Below are positions 9,901 to 19,797 of a DNA stretch of 64,000 bases, one piece after another. The notes under the pieces are model-generated. The model had not been told where the DNA came from and did not search any database. It worked only from the letters and a program-made list of their open reading frames with translations. Position 1 is the first letter of the stretch, and each line of letters starts with the position of its first letter. Origin of the DNA: Castor canadensis (Eukaryota > Chordata > Mammalia > Rodentia > Castoridae); NCBI RefSeq assembly GCF_047511655.1, contig NC_133390.1, forward strand, positions 167,110,083 to 167,174,082, in the 5' to 3' direction. Both the position numbers and the translations under genes were made by a program.

Positions 9901-12900
9901 CGAAACACGCTTGAATTGTTCCAAAGACTGAGCACATCCACGACAGCGTTAGATATATTCAGTCCTGAGTAAGAGAATTCTATGCTGGCAAACGCACCCC
10001 ATGCTCCCCCATTTTACTCTCCAGGTTGTGACCCTCACCTTCCTGTGGGCTCCTGGAGGGCAGGGGCTGTCCTTTAATTGTCATGAGCAAAGGTGACCAT
10101 CGGAGCTAAGGGCATTGAGCATCTGGCACACGCCAGGCCACCTGCTCAGGTGTGACATGCATCGTTTCATGCACTCTTCAAAACAGTGTTCTGAGCTTGA
10201 TACTGTGATCACCCTCCTTTTATGAGGAAAGCCAGGCTCAGAGAGCTTAAGCTTAAGCCCAAGGTCACTCAGCTAACGAGGGGGCAGAGGACTGAAACTC
10301 TGGTTCAGAGCCCTTCCTTGTGACCACAGTGCCACAGGACTGCAGGGATTCAACACTAAACCTGTGTGACTTTGAGACCAAGTTACGGACCTCAGCCTTC
10401 CCAGCCTGGCAGAGCAGTGGCCACCTTTCAGGGTCTCACTTTCCACCCGGAAAGCCCATGACTGACTGAGGTCTCTGTTTCTCTAGGTGTGCGCCCAGCT
10501 GTGCCCGACACCCTGTGCCTGCCCCTGGCCACCACCCCGATGCCCACTGGGGGTGCCCTTGGTGCTGGATGGGTGTGGCTGCTGCCGGGTTTGTGCACGG
10601 CGACTGGGGGAACCCTGCAATCACCTCCAGGTCTGCGACTCCAGCCAGGGCCTGGTCTGCCAGCCCGGGGCAGGCCCTGGCGGCCGGGGGGCCGTGTGCC
10701 TCTGTAAGCAGGTTTGAGGGATTGATGGGAGTGTGTGCGGGAGGTCAAGGAATGGGGTTCAGAGTCAAGGAGCAGCCTTGCTCTCTCTGCATCTTTCACC
10801 CTCACTTCAGGTGCACTGGTGGCCCATGGATGTCTGGACCACTCCCTGCTTCTCCCCTGTTGGCCTTTGCTCAGGCGATGCTTACCTCCCTGTCCCTGCC
10901 TGTTCAGATCACAGCCCAATACCTTCTCCCTGGCAATTGGAGATGGAAGGGCGTTCAGACCCATCCTACAAATGAGCAAACTGGGACTCGGTGGCATTAG
11001 CTGAACTGCCTCACGCCACACAACTTGGGACCTTTTCAAACAGGTCTAAGCAATGTTCCATTCTTTCTTCCTCCTGGACTGAAAGCTGCAGATTACAGTG
11101 TGAATCCCGGGTGTCTTGTTTCCCAGGGTCCTTGGGCATGTGACATTCCTCACCACTCTTAAGGCCTTGGTATCAGAGGACACCAAGGGGAGCAAAGTAT
11201 CAGAGACACTTTAGGGCCGCTATGCACTAGTGACACCCTTGGCTGGGTAGTTCGTCATCGTAGGGGACTGTCCTGGGAGTGGCAGGACAGTTCACAGCAT
11301 CCCACTCTGCACATTAGACAGCCTCCTTTCCTCCCCAGTTGTGACAGTCTATCCTCAGACATTGTCAATGTCCCCAGGGAACAAACTGGTCCCCAGTGGA
11401 AAAGCACTGCTTCTGAGAAATAGAAAGAGGTGAGAGAGTTTTTACAGTAATAAGCCTTTTGTCTTCGTGCATGTCACACTTTTATAAGAATAAGAGAGCT
11501 CATGAATTGGTGACAATGAGCCCATCAATAGGAAAAGCCTTGTCAAACAAGAACGACAAAACTTGCAGACAGCAGGTTTGCTCAATGGTCTGCTCCATCG
11601 GGGGAGTAGAGTCCAGGATAGGGATGATTTGTCAGAGGACTCACGGTGATTGCTGACGCAAACGCTTCTAAAGTTGACCCGAGCTCAGTTACCACTCGGC
11701 TACCACGGCTGGTGGCTTGGCTTTCCCAAGTGTAGAGCGGAGTGGCGGAGTTCCTCTGTCTTGCATGAGCCTCACCACAAGCCGGGCAATGGGGGCTTCA
11801 CAAATACCAACTCATTTAATCTCACAACACACACATGAGGTCAGTACGATTGTCCCTCTTATAAATGGAGAAAAGACACACAGGGAGGTAATCGACTTGC
11901 CGAAGGTCACGCAGCTCATGGCGCTGGCTTCATGGCTTCAGGCTCTGCCACTCGTCCCCAACACTTGGCACATGATTAGGACATAGTAGCTGTTATCGGC
12001 AAGAACTTTAGGAAGGGTTTTATCTTTCCATTGTGGCACAGACTGCAGGCCAAGGCTGAGCTTGGATGGGGGTCCTCCCTGTGGCTCCCAGCCCTGGGGT
12101 GGCACAGGTGGCTACTCAGGCACACTTATGATCTGAACTGAGTTTCGAGGTGGGCTGAGAGATCCCTCAGGAGGGTCAGACTGCAGATAAGAACACACAG
12201 AGGCTGAGTCTGCTCTGGAGCTCTGGAGGGACCATGCTGCCCCCAAAGTCTCTGTCCCTTACTCGATTGATCACTCTTTCCTGGGTGCTGACTCCCAGCT
12301 CTGTGCAGGCTGCAGATCCGGGATGGCAGCAAGTCCCGTGTCTCAGACCTGCAGCTTCCCTGGTCAGCAGAGAGCATCTGTCTTCCCACTGGCACAGGCT
12401 TGAGCCCTGGGCGTCAGGCTGGGCATCGTTGTTTTTCTCACCTCCCACACACTGTCCTCCTGTAAATTCCTCACCAGTTCCAGAATCTGACACTTCCTGT
12501 CACTCCTCAGCTGCCACCCTGGTTTGAGCCCCACCACCACTGGCTGGGATTCTGAGCAGCCCTGTACCTGTTGCCTGCTGTGTCTTCTAGTCTGTCCTCA
12601 GACACACAGAGTCAGAGGGCTCTTGTGACTTCTTGAGTCAGACCACGCCCTCCTCTGCCCCCACCCCCTTCCCATGTCCTTGGAGCAAAAACCAAAGCCT
12701 GACTATGACCTATAAGGCCCCACAGGATCGTGTTCTTATATTTTTTCTGACCTCATCTTCTCCCCTGCCCCTTCCCCTCTTGCTCCAACCACATTGGTCT
12801 CCTTGTTCCTTGAACACCTAGGCATGCTCCTACCTCAGGGCCTTTGCACTGGCTGTTCCTTCTACCTGCGTTCTTTCCCTCCAGGTAACTGCATAGCATG

Positions 12901-15900
12901 TTCCTTCACCTCCTTCACTTCTTTATTCTCACATCACTTCCTCAGCAAGGCCTTCCCTGGTGTCCCTGTCCCCTACTCCTTTATTCTTCTAGCACTAATC
13001 ACCATCTCACAGAGCACCCCCCACTTTTTTGTTACATTCATTTCCACAAGAATGAAATCTCCAGCAAAGGCAAGACGCCTGCCTGCTTTATCCACTGCTG
13101 ATTCACAAGTGCTCAGAACCAAACATCAGAGGTCCCTCCAGACTTAAAACTCTTGGAATCCCCTGCCCAGCTACATCCACAGACAGTTGCCCACCAAGCC
13201 TCTAAGGTGCTTAAATATTTGCTGTGTAAATGAGTGACAGCAATAGTTCTGGTGGGGACAGGAACCATTTCTTGAGCACCTACTGTGAGCAAGTTCTTTA
13301 TGGCATAAATTCATTTTGTTCTTAACATTGAGGTAGGTCCTTGTATAATCCATTTTTGCAGATGAGGGAACTGGAGCTCAGAGAGGTTAAGTCACCTGCT
13401 TAGGTCACACAGTTTGCAAATGGCTGAAGGTTAAAAAAACAATTAACAAAGCAAAAAAGACCCTGTTGCTCCTGCCCTCGCAACAGACTCCAGAGATTAG
13501 GAAGGATGCAGAAATCCCCAGATGGCAAGACTGATCTGTGCCAGGAGAGGCACTGTTTGGGGGAGGGGACATTGGAGAGGTTTGGTGGGCAACTGTTTGT
13601 GGATGTAGCTGGGTAGGGGATTCCAAGAGTGTTAAGTCTGGAGGGACCTCTGATGTTTGGGAGCACACAAATAGGTGCACACAGGGCCTGGTACGGGAGT
13701 GGCTGCCCAAGGACCATTGTTTCCGCCCAGCCACAACCAGCTCTGAGCTGATGACCCTGGGAGGTGCCAAGAAACCCTGCTAAAATTATCACCCTCAGCT
13801 AATTTTCCTAAATGGCCCTCTGTTTATCAGGCCATCCTGGTGACCTGGAGGCCTGAAACTGTGGTGACAGAAGTCAAGCTGGGGGCCTGGGTGTGGCCAG
13901 GCCAGCCTGAGGATAAAGGGAACTGGCCACATGGTCCAAGCCACAATGTCAGGGTTCTGCAGCCACAGGACTATGGTCAAGCAGCGAGCCCACCACGGTC
14001 CTGTCCTCCCTGGGGGATAGACCAAGTCCTCCCATTTCCTGAGCATCTGCTGTGTGCCAGGCTTGGGGTGTAATGCTTTATGTGCTCCAGCTCACCTACC
14101 CTCCTGCAGCCCTGGGAGCAGGTCACCAAGGCCCAGAGAAGTGGAGGCACTTGGTCCAGTTCCCACAGCAAGAATTCGAGGAGCGGGGACTCAAACCCCA
14201 ATACGTGTGCTTCCCAGAGCCCTCCGCGTGTAGGGACCTAATGGAAGTTTATCTCAAAAGACCTAGGAGGACCTGCTTGCCATAGACCTACTGGATGCCA
14301 CCCAGATCCCCAGGAAGCCTTTCCCTGACACATGCCTTGTCCTTTGTCTTGAGTCACTCACACACACCTCTCCAGGGCTCTTGCTTCACTCTGCCTTGGA
14401 CCCGGAGACTTTTCTGTCTGTACCTCCACTGGCCCATGCGTCCCTCAAGGCAAAATTGCACGTTAGTCTTGTCTAGGAGCACAGTGATTGAGTCGGCTCG
14501 CTCTTGGGCACAGTAAATATCGCTAGGAACATGAGGACTTGGAACGACTTCATCACCGTTAGTGCGGTGCCTTGCTCCAGACACCTATTTCCAAGGGTGT
14601 CTCCTGAGCTTCTGTGTGTCCAGGGCTCTGGGCCAGCACAGGGGATGCCAGCGCAGGGGATGCCAGTGCAGGGGATGCCAGGAGGACCACTCTTGGCCCC
14701 AGTCCTCAAGGACTTCGCGTCCAGGAGAGGCAGGGCAGGAATGCCACATTTTCAGGGCTTCGTGCAGTCTCCTGAGCACCTGCTATCGCCTAGCCCTGTG
14801 CTATCTGCACTTACTAACCTGTGGGACCTGAAGGCATGAGTCACTGTCTGAACTGTTGCTGTTGTTCAGACCAGAGAGGTCAAGTAACCTCTTCACCCAA
14901 CGTCACGCAGCCAGACAATGAAGCCTGACCTGTTAGTGATGACTGCCACACAGCAGGAGGACGATGCATGAAATTCCAGCCTGTGTGTAATAGTCAAATA
15001 TGATTAATCTGTAATAATTACGCTAATGATAATAACAGTATATAGGGCCCTCTGAAGGTCTCCTTTTTACTGGATTCATTACATATGTCATTTCATTTAG
15101 TTTGCACCACCCTGTGAAATAAGTTCCATAAATCCACTTTGCAGATGGGGAAACTGAGGCCAGAAGCAGTGAAATCGCTTGGTCCACAGCAAGGGCAAGG
15201 CAAGGCCGGGGCCCAAGTCAGTCCCATTTCTCTGTGCCCACACTGTCTCTCTGCAGGCCAGGGCGGGCTGGTGGGGGCTGTGGTGTGGTGTGTGGCACTT
15301 GGACCCGGTGAGGGCCTGGAGATGCAGAGCTGGGGTCCCCAGTGGCTTTCTCCTCCCTCCACAGTGGGAGAGGATGACGGGAGCTGCGAGGTGAATGGCC
15401 AGCGGTTCCGTGACGGAGACACCTTCCAGCCGCATTGCAGTGTGCACTGTCGCTGTGAGGATGGTGGCTTCACCTGCCTGCCACTGTGCGCGGAGGACGT
15501 GCGGCTGCCCAGCTGGGACTGTCCCCAGCCCAGGAGGGTGGCAGTCCCCGGCAGGTGCTGCCCTGAGTGGGTGTGCAACCAGGGATGGGAGCTGCGGGCC
15601 CAGCACCTCCCAGCCCAAGGTGAGTGCAGGACCACCAAGGCCACAGCCACTGGAGTGGGATGGGCTGGCTTTCCTGAGGCACCAGGACACAGGGACACCA
15701 CGAGGGGGCCGTGGAGAAGAAAGGTGCAGAAAGCAGAGTCACTAGACCCCTTAAAACTAACAAAGCAAGGAGCAGTGGCTACAATATATAATTTCAAGCC
15801 ACAAATAATTAACAAAATTTGGTGGTAGAGAAAGGAGGGAAGGGGAGGGGGAGAGTCAGGATTTTTAACCAAATTCTTAGACTTCACAGCATAGGTATAA

Positions 15901-17258
15901 TATAATTTACTACAGGTGTTGGAACATATAGTATTATGTTTATAATAGATCAATATAGATCAGTAATATGAATATTATCCTTCTATTATTATTAGGGCTT
16001 AGCAAAAGAGGGAATCAAAATGTAATCAGGCAGCATTGTTGACTCTGGGACATGGACCTAGGGCCAGGCAGAGATGGAGAAAAGACAGTTACTTCCCACT
16101 ACAAATACCTCAGCTTTAGAGATTTTGTTGTTGTTCTGTTGCTTTTAAGAAGTATTGTTAGGGCCAGGTGTGGTGGTGCACTCCTGTAATCTCAGCTACC
16201 AGAGAGGCAGAGATAGAAGGATCCCAGTCCCAGGCCAGCACCAGGCAAAAACAGAGATCCTATGTGAAAAATAAACAAACCAAAAAAAGGGCTGTGAGCA
16301 TGGCTCAAGTGGTAGAGCCTAGCACTAGTTAGGGCCCAGCAAGCGTGAGGCCCTAAGTTCAAACCCCACTACTTCCTCCTTGTTCCCTACACAACCCAGG
16401 AGGACAATTTGGCAAGCATTCACGTCTCGTCAGGCATTATTCCTGACCTCGGGGTGACTTCCAGTGTGGGGGAGGAGTGTGCAGGTGCTGTGCAAGTGCT
16501 ACAGGCTTGGATTTGGTACCCAAGAGGCGTCCTGCATCCAGCACCCACAATGTCGTGTGCCCGTGCACACCTGCTGTTTCTCATCCTCGGCACTGGAGAC
16601 ACTGGGCTGAGAAATTCTATGTGGTGGGGGCCATCCCCCCACCACAGTATGGATACTGAGCAGCACCCCTGCTTCGGCCCACAAGATGCCAGGAGCACCC
16701 CACTGCCAATTCTGATGATCAAACACTGTCTCCAGACATTGCCAGATGTTCCCTGGGGGGAGCAAACTCACACCTATTGAGAACTACTGGACGAGAAGGA
16801 AGGACACCAAAATATTATGGGGGAGCTCACCATTTGCTGGGGACCATGTCTGTGGCCTATGGCCAATATCTTGGGGGAGCTTGAACACCAGGCACTGTGC
16901 TGCTAGGAAATTTACGTGAGGAGACGTGGAGGCAGAGGTTAGCCACTTGCCCAGGTTTGCTATGCCCACCAGGAGGTAGGTCAACTTTATGGAGCCGTGT
17001 CCTCACAGTGCTGACGCTGACACCACTCTCTTACCCCCAGGACGCCAGGTTTCCGGCCTTGTCTCTCCACCCCCTGGCATCCCTTGCCCAGAATGGAGCA
17101 CGGCCTGGGGCCCCTGCTCTACCACCTGTGGGCTGGGCACGGCCACCCGGGTGTCCAACCAGAACCGCTTCTGCCAACTGGAGACTCAGCGTCGCCTGTG
17201 CCTGCCCAGGCCCTGCCCGCCAGTCAGGGGCCACAGCCCACTGGACAGAGCCTTCTAG
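6854..17258 (+). CDS. CCN5: CCN5 (WISP2), matricellular CCN family protein; four coding exons
   Basis: Joined exons 6854-6913, 10487-10703, 15365-15619 and 17041-17258 give 750 nt, or 249 residues plus TAG. All junctions are GT-AG, and phases (0, 1, 1) place introns between domains. Residues 1-23 form a hydrophobic signal peptide. An IGF-binding-protein-like domain covers about 24-93, with CGCC around 50-53. A von Willebrand factor C domain covers about 98-165, and a thrombospondin type 1 repeat about 193-238, with [13 protein letters not shown]. The protein stops soon after this, without the cystine-knot CT domain, as CCN5 does in other mammals (human 250 residues). CCN5 is secreted and is linked to growth restraint in smooth muscle and to oestrogen and Wnt signalling; that role is family knowledge. 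The closest match from memory is mammalian CCN5, nearly colinear over the full length. Confidence 0.96.
7515..7615 (-). mobile_element. MIR SINE
   Basis: The complement of the MIR core is visible: GAGGCTCAGAGAGGGTAAGC, then CAACTTACCCAAAGACACAC. It is an ancient, diverged copy. Confidence 0.7.
8618..8725 (+). mobile_element. MIR SINE fragment
   Basis: A forward MIR-like order, TTTTGAGCCAGGTTCTGCC, then CATGGCTTTGACC, then CTTTTCTCATC, is visible. It is diverged. Confidence 0.5.
9786..9890 (+). mobile_element. MER20-like DNA transposon remnant (hAT)
   Basis: GGCTTGTTTAAAACACAACT, then CCCCACCTCTGGGACTTACG, matches the order of MER20 motifs. It is a short decayed copy. Confidence 0.5.
10113..10335 (-). 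mobile_element. MIR SINE, near full length
   Basis: The complement of MIR runs from GAGCATCTGGCACACGCCAG through CAGGCTCAGAGAGCTTAAGC and AAGGTCACTCAGCTAACGAG to a TGGTTCAGAGCCC end. It is one of the better preserved MIR copies here and ends about 150 bp before CCN5 exon 2. Confidence 0.75.
10487..10703 (+). CDS. CCN5: CCN5 coding exon 2 (IGFBP-like domain)
   Basis: Begins at [17 protein letters not shown] after TTTCTCTAG and ends in the codon for L93 before the donor GTAAGC (phase 1). It contains [16 protein letters not shown] and the GLVCQPG segment typical of CCN proteins. Reading through the donor meets a stop within a few codons, which supports the splice. Confidence 0.96.
11266..11415 (+). 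mobile_element. MER5A-like DNA transposon remnant (hAT-Charlie)
   Basis: GGACTGTCCTGGGAGTGGCA, GCATCCC and then CAGACATTGTCAATGTCCCC occur in the order of MER5A read on its reverse strand. The left end is lost. Confidence 0.6.
11790..11975 (-). mobile_element. MIR SINE
   Basis: ACTCATTTAATCTCACAACA, then AAATGGAGAAAAGACACACA, then GAAGGTCACGCAGCTCATGG: the MIR complement in order. Confidence 0.7.
12630..13110 (+). mobile_element. L2 LINE 3' end
   Basis: CTCAGGGCCTTTGCACTGGC, CTTCCTCAGCAAGGCCTTCC and TAGCACTAATCACCATCTCA are well-known landmarks of the L2 3' region. It is an ancient fragment without coding capacity. Confidence 0.75.
13265..13430 (-). mobile_element. MIR SINE
   Basis: CTTGAGCACCTACTGTGAGC, then GCAGATGAGGGAACTGGAGC and GAGAGGTTAAGTCACCTGCT: a clear MIR complement. 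Confidence 0.75.
14034..14225 (-). mobile_element. MIR SINE
   Basis: CTGAGCATCTGCTGTGTGCC starts the complement of a MIR, which continues through GGCCCAGAGAAGTGGAGGCA to GGGGACTCAAACCCCAATAC. Confidence 0.7.
14641..14682 (+). repeat. 15 bp minisatellite, about 2.8 copies
   Basis: The unit GGGGATGCCAGYGCA occurs twice in full and once partially, head to tail, with one variable base. It is a small local tandem array within CCN5 intron 2. Confidence 0.9.
14755..14940 (-). mobile_element. MIR SINE
   Basis: CTGAGCACCTGCTATCGCCT, then AGAGAGGTCAAGTAACCTCT and CACGCAGCCAGACAATGAAG: a MIR complement. Another MIR in the same orientation follows at 15040-15195. Confidence 0.65.
15040..15195 (-). mobile_element. 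MIR SINE
   Basis: GTCATTTCATTTAGTTTGCA, then GCAGATGGGGAAACTGAGGC: a MIR complement that ends about 170 bp before CCN5 exon 3. Confidence 0.7.
15365..15619 (+). CDS. CCN5: CCN5 coding exon 3 (VWC domain)
   Basis: It begins after CTCCACAG in phase 1, completing L93, then [14 protein letters not shown]. It carries the VWC cysteine pattern ([15 protein letters not shown], then RCCPEWVC) and ends at LPAQ plus one base before the donor GTGAGT. Confidence 0.96.
16161..16373 (+). mobile_element. B1-ID composite SINE
   Basis: GGGCCAGGTGTGGTGGTGCA starts a B1-like part. An A-rich linker follows, then an ID-like part with CATGGCTCAAGTGGTAGAGC, ending AAGTTCAAACCCCACTAC. Confidence 0.85.
16683..16792 (+). 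mobile_element. MER5A-like DNA transposon remnant (hAT-Charlie)
   Basis: GATGCCAGGAGCACCCCACT, then CTCCAGACATTGCCAGATGT, then TATTGAGAACTACTGG: the right half of MER5A in reverse reading, including its terminal repeat. The left half may extend back towards 16600 but is obscure. Confidence 0.7.
17041..17258 (+). CDS. CCN5: CCN5 coding exon 4 (TSP1 repeat and C-terminus)
   Basis: It begins after TTACCCCCAG, completes G178 and runs to TAG after SPLDRAF. It includes [18 protein letters not shown] and [19 protein letters not shown], the TSP1 signature of CCN proteins. No CT-domain exon follows within the next 13 kb, as expected for CCN5. Confidence 0.96.
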
Positions 17259-17855
17259 AGCCGGCTGGGAATGGAGGTGCACTGTCCTGTGGCCCCTGCA
17301 CGTGGCCTTGGCTGCAGGCGGCAGTCCAGCTCGGGTCCACCATCTGAGGCCAACGGACAGGAGCCCTGACTGCGTTACCCGGTCTGTGTGCGGTACAGTG
17401 GGGTGCGGGGAGCACACGAGCCCCCTGCTTCCCCTGGTCTCGTCCAGCCTTGTCTGACATGCACACGGGCAAGCCTTCACTCCATGTCCCCTAAATACCT
17501 AAGCTGTGGCAGGTGCTGGGCGAACCTGGCCACTGCAGAGAAGAGGGGCACACAGGGGCTCTCAGACCCCTGCTTCCTCTCTTCCACCTGGAATTTGTAC
17601 ACTTGTCCCCCAATACGAGGCTGTGTGGCTTGGGCCTGGGCTGTCTGAGGCCCTCCATCCAGGTAGAACTCAGCAGCTGAATTGTTTGTGCTCATCAAAA
17701 AGCAGTGTCCCCAAGAAAGCCAGAAAGATCCGTGAACCCCACTTTGTGGGGGACTTCTCTAGAGTGTCCACAATGCCCGGGGCACTGAGCAGGAGAAAGA
17801 AGGACCTCCCCAGGGACTGGGACCAGCCACAATAAACCAAGCCAAGTGTGAAATT
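17259..17855 (+). other. CCN5: CCN5 3' UTR
   Basis: About 600 bases of non-coding sequence follow the stop and lead to the first AATAAA at 17831-17836. The exact cleavage site is inferred. Confidence 0.7.
17831..17836 (+). terminator. CCN5: CCN5 poly(A) signal, proximal
   Basis: Canonical AATAAA in CCACAATAAACCAAGC, followed after about 20 bases by the T-rich TTCTGTTTCGTGTCTTATGT, which is a suitable downstream element. Confidence 0.7.
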
Positions 17856-17951
17856 CTGTTTCGTGTCTTATGTTTTATTGTTAAAAAAGAAAAAACCCAA
17901 ACACTTTTAAATTTTACATTCTCCTCCACAGTCCGCCTGTGTTTGTTGAAC

Positions 17952-17957
17952 AATAAA
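17952..17957 (+). terminator. CCN5: CCN5 poly(A) signal, possible distal
   Basis: A second AATAAA in GAACAATAAAAGCCGTG, about 120 bases after the first. Alternative use is inferred only. Confidence 0.35.
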
Positions 17958-18292
17958 AGCCGTGTTTCCATCAGGATTCAAACAGTTAGGAAATCCTCTG
18001 TGTATACACCGGCTTTCTTCCTATGAAACCGATTTGATCGAGGTACATATAATCCCACAGGTAAACGCGCAAGTCGTAAGCTCATGCTTGAGTCTTTGCA
18101 AATGTGTCCAATCATGTAGCCGGCCCCTCCATCCGGGTATGAATCACTTCCTCACCTCAGGAGCACCCTCCTCCTGGCCCACAACTCCATCACTGTGTGT
18201 GTTTTCCCATGATACATTTTACATAAATAGAACCGTGAGTAGGAACCCTTCATGAATGACTTCTTCCACTCAAAATAAAAAAGAGGAAATTT

Positions 18293-18578
18293 AGCCAGGT
18301 GCCGTGGCTCACCATTGTAATCCCAACTATTCAGGAGGTGGAGATGGGGCAGATCACAGTTCAAGGCTGGACTGTGTTTCACAAGACCCCATCTAAACCA
18401 ATAAGCTGGGTGCTGTAGTGTGTGCCTGTCATCCTTGCTATGTGGGAGGCTGTAGGTAGGAGGATCAAAGTCCAGACTCATCTGGGTAAAAATACAAGGC
18501 CTCTACCTGAAAAATAACCAAAGCAGAAAGGGACTGGGGGAGGGTGGCTCAAATAGGAGAGCACCTGTCTAGCCAGAG
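18293..18578 (+). mobile_element. Three-part SINE (B1-B1-ID)
   Basis: AGCCAGGTGCCGTGGCTCAC begins the first B1-like arm. A second arm starts near GCTGGGTGCTGTAGTGTGTG, and a decayed ID-like part (GGGTGGCTCAAATAGGAGAG) follows. It is the same architecture as the minus-strand copies at 3771-4105 and 53236-53545, here in forward orientation. Confidence 0.7.
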
Positions 18579-19305
18579 AAGGAGGAGGAAGAAGAGAAAT
18601 TTAATGTAGGCAACGAGTTACTCAGATGAGAAGTCAAACAGGGAGCATGAGATCAGAGAGAAGAGGAAGCCAGAGAGCCTTGGGTGATGGAAGCTAGCCC
18701 AGCAGGGAGGACAGACCCACGGCAAGGCTGCCTGACTTCCTGTGGCATCTAGCAGGACAAGGGGAAGGGCAGTGGGGCCTTTGCAATTTTTTGTAAATTG
18801 GAGAGTGATGTGAAGCAGGGGCTGGAGCCCTCTGTTTGTGGAGAGGAGGTGGCATTGGTCATAGGTAAACACCAGGTTGACACTCTTCTTCTCACCTGGG
18901 TCTGGCGTGGCTGTCCCCAAGGGAGGCATCTGCACTCATTTCCTCACTGCTGGGTTGGGGCTGGGGGGCTGTGTGTGTTCCAGGCCCAGTGCTCCCTTTT
19001 CATCCAGCTGTGGCCAATGTGCTTGGCACAGAACCTGTCCCTAGGATTCTGGGCACACCATCCTCCCTGCTGAGGGCCACGGTGAAGATGGAGTTTCCTT
19101 AGTGGAAGGCAGTGGCCGCTCCAGGGATGCACCCAGGGCCCTCTCTGTCACCATTTCACCAAGGACCCACCCCAGCTGCTCCCTCCCAACCACCCTTGCT
19201 GATCTACTTATTCTTTCTCCACAACAATGTGCTTTTTAACTCACTATGTCCTTTACTCATTGGGCACATTACTATTTATGGCCTGACTCCATAAGCATTG
19301 CAACT

Positions 19306-19366
19306 TCTCTTCCTCCTTCCCCTTCCCCCTCTCCTTCCTTCTCTTCCTCCTCCTCCTCTTCTTCTT
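19306..19366 (+). repeat. CT-rich low-complexity tract
   Basis: CTTCC and CTC repeats abut the B1 element on the right. The tract probably grew from its poly(T)-side tail. Confidence 0.8.
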
Positions 19367-19482
19367 CAGTGTTTGTGTGACAAGGTCTCACTTTATAGCC
19401 CAGGTGGGCCTTGAAATCACTATCCTCCTGCCTCAGTCTCCCAAGTGCTGGGATTACAGGTGTGAACCACCATACCTGTCAT
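19366..19482 (-). mobile_element. B1 SINE
   Basis: GACAAGGTCTCACTTTATAG, CCTGCCTCAGTCTCCCAAGT and GTGCTGGGATTACAGGTGTG: the complement of a B1 monomer without an ID part. Confidence 0.85.
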
Positions 19483-19584
19483 GGAACTTCTTTGGTCTGC
19501 TGTGTTCAGTGATGATCTCTAGACTAAGAGCAGTGCCCAGAACAAAAGCAGGCGCAGTCATTATTGAATGGACGAAATAATATG

Positions 19585-19797
19585 TCTTAGTTGGGAGAAA
19601 ATATTGCAAGCCACTTGTCTGATAAGGATTAATATCAAAGTATATAAGGAACTCAACAGCAAGAACAAATAAGTAAATTAAGAAACAGACAATGGATCCC
19701 AACAGACATTTGTCAAAGGAAACCAAACAAATGGCCAACACGTGCATGAAAATTGCTCAATATCGCTAATCACTAGGGAAATGCAAATCCAAACCAC
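19585..19797 (+). mobile_element. L1 LINE ORF2 fragment
   Basis: AAGCCACTTGTCTGATAAGG, ATCAAAGTATATAAGGAACT and GGGAAATGCAAATCCAAACC match a well-known part near the 3' end of L1 ORF2 in sense orientation. Both ends are truncated. Confidence 0.75.

Larger units (their letters stand above)
6914..10486 (+). other. CCN5: CCN5 intron 1
   Basis: The intron starts GTAAGG and ends TTTCTCTAG. It holds MIR-type repeats (7515-7615, 8618-8725, 10113-10335) and MER20-like remnants near 9030-9090 and 9786-9890. No coding exon was seen in it. Confidence 0.85.
10704..15364 (+). other. CCN5: CCN5 intron 2
   Basis: The intron starts GTAAGC and ends CTCCACAG. It contains a MER5A-like remnant (11266-11415), five MIR copies, an L2 3' end (12630-13110) and a 15 bp minisatellite (14641-14682). 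No coding exon was recognised. Confidence 0.85.
15620..17040 (+). other. CCN5: CCN5 intron 3
   Basis: The intron starts GTGAGT and ends TTACCCCCAG. It holds an AT-rich, low-complexity stretch (about 15760-16060), a B1-ID SINE and a MER5A-like remnant. No exon was seen. Confidence 0.85.

Noticed and set aside
10428-11039. 203-codon minus strand frame
   Set aside because: Antisense to CCN5 exon 2 and the following intron; no motif.
15093-15953. 286-codon open frame on the minus strand
   Set aside because: It is antisense to CCN5 exon 3 and its GC-rich flanks. No motif, and the + strand exon explains the constraint.
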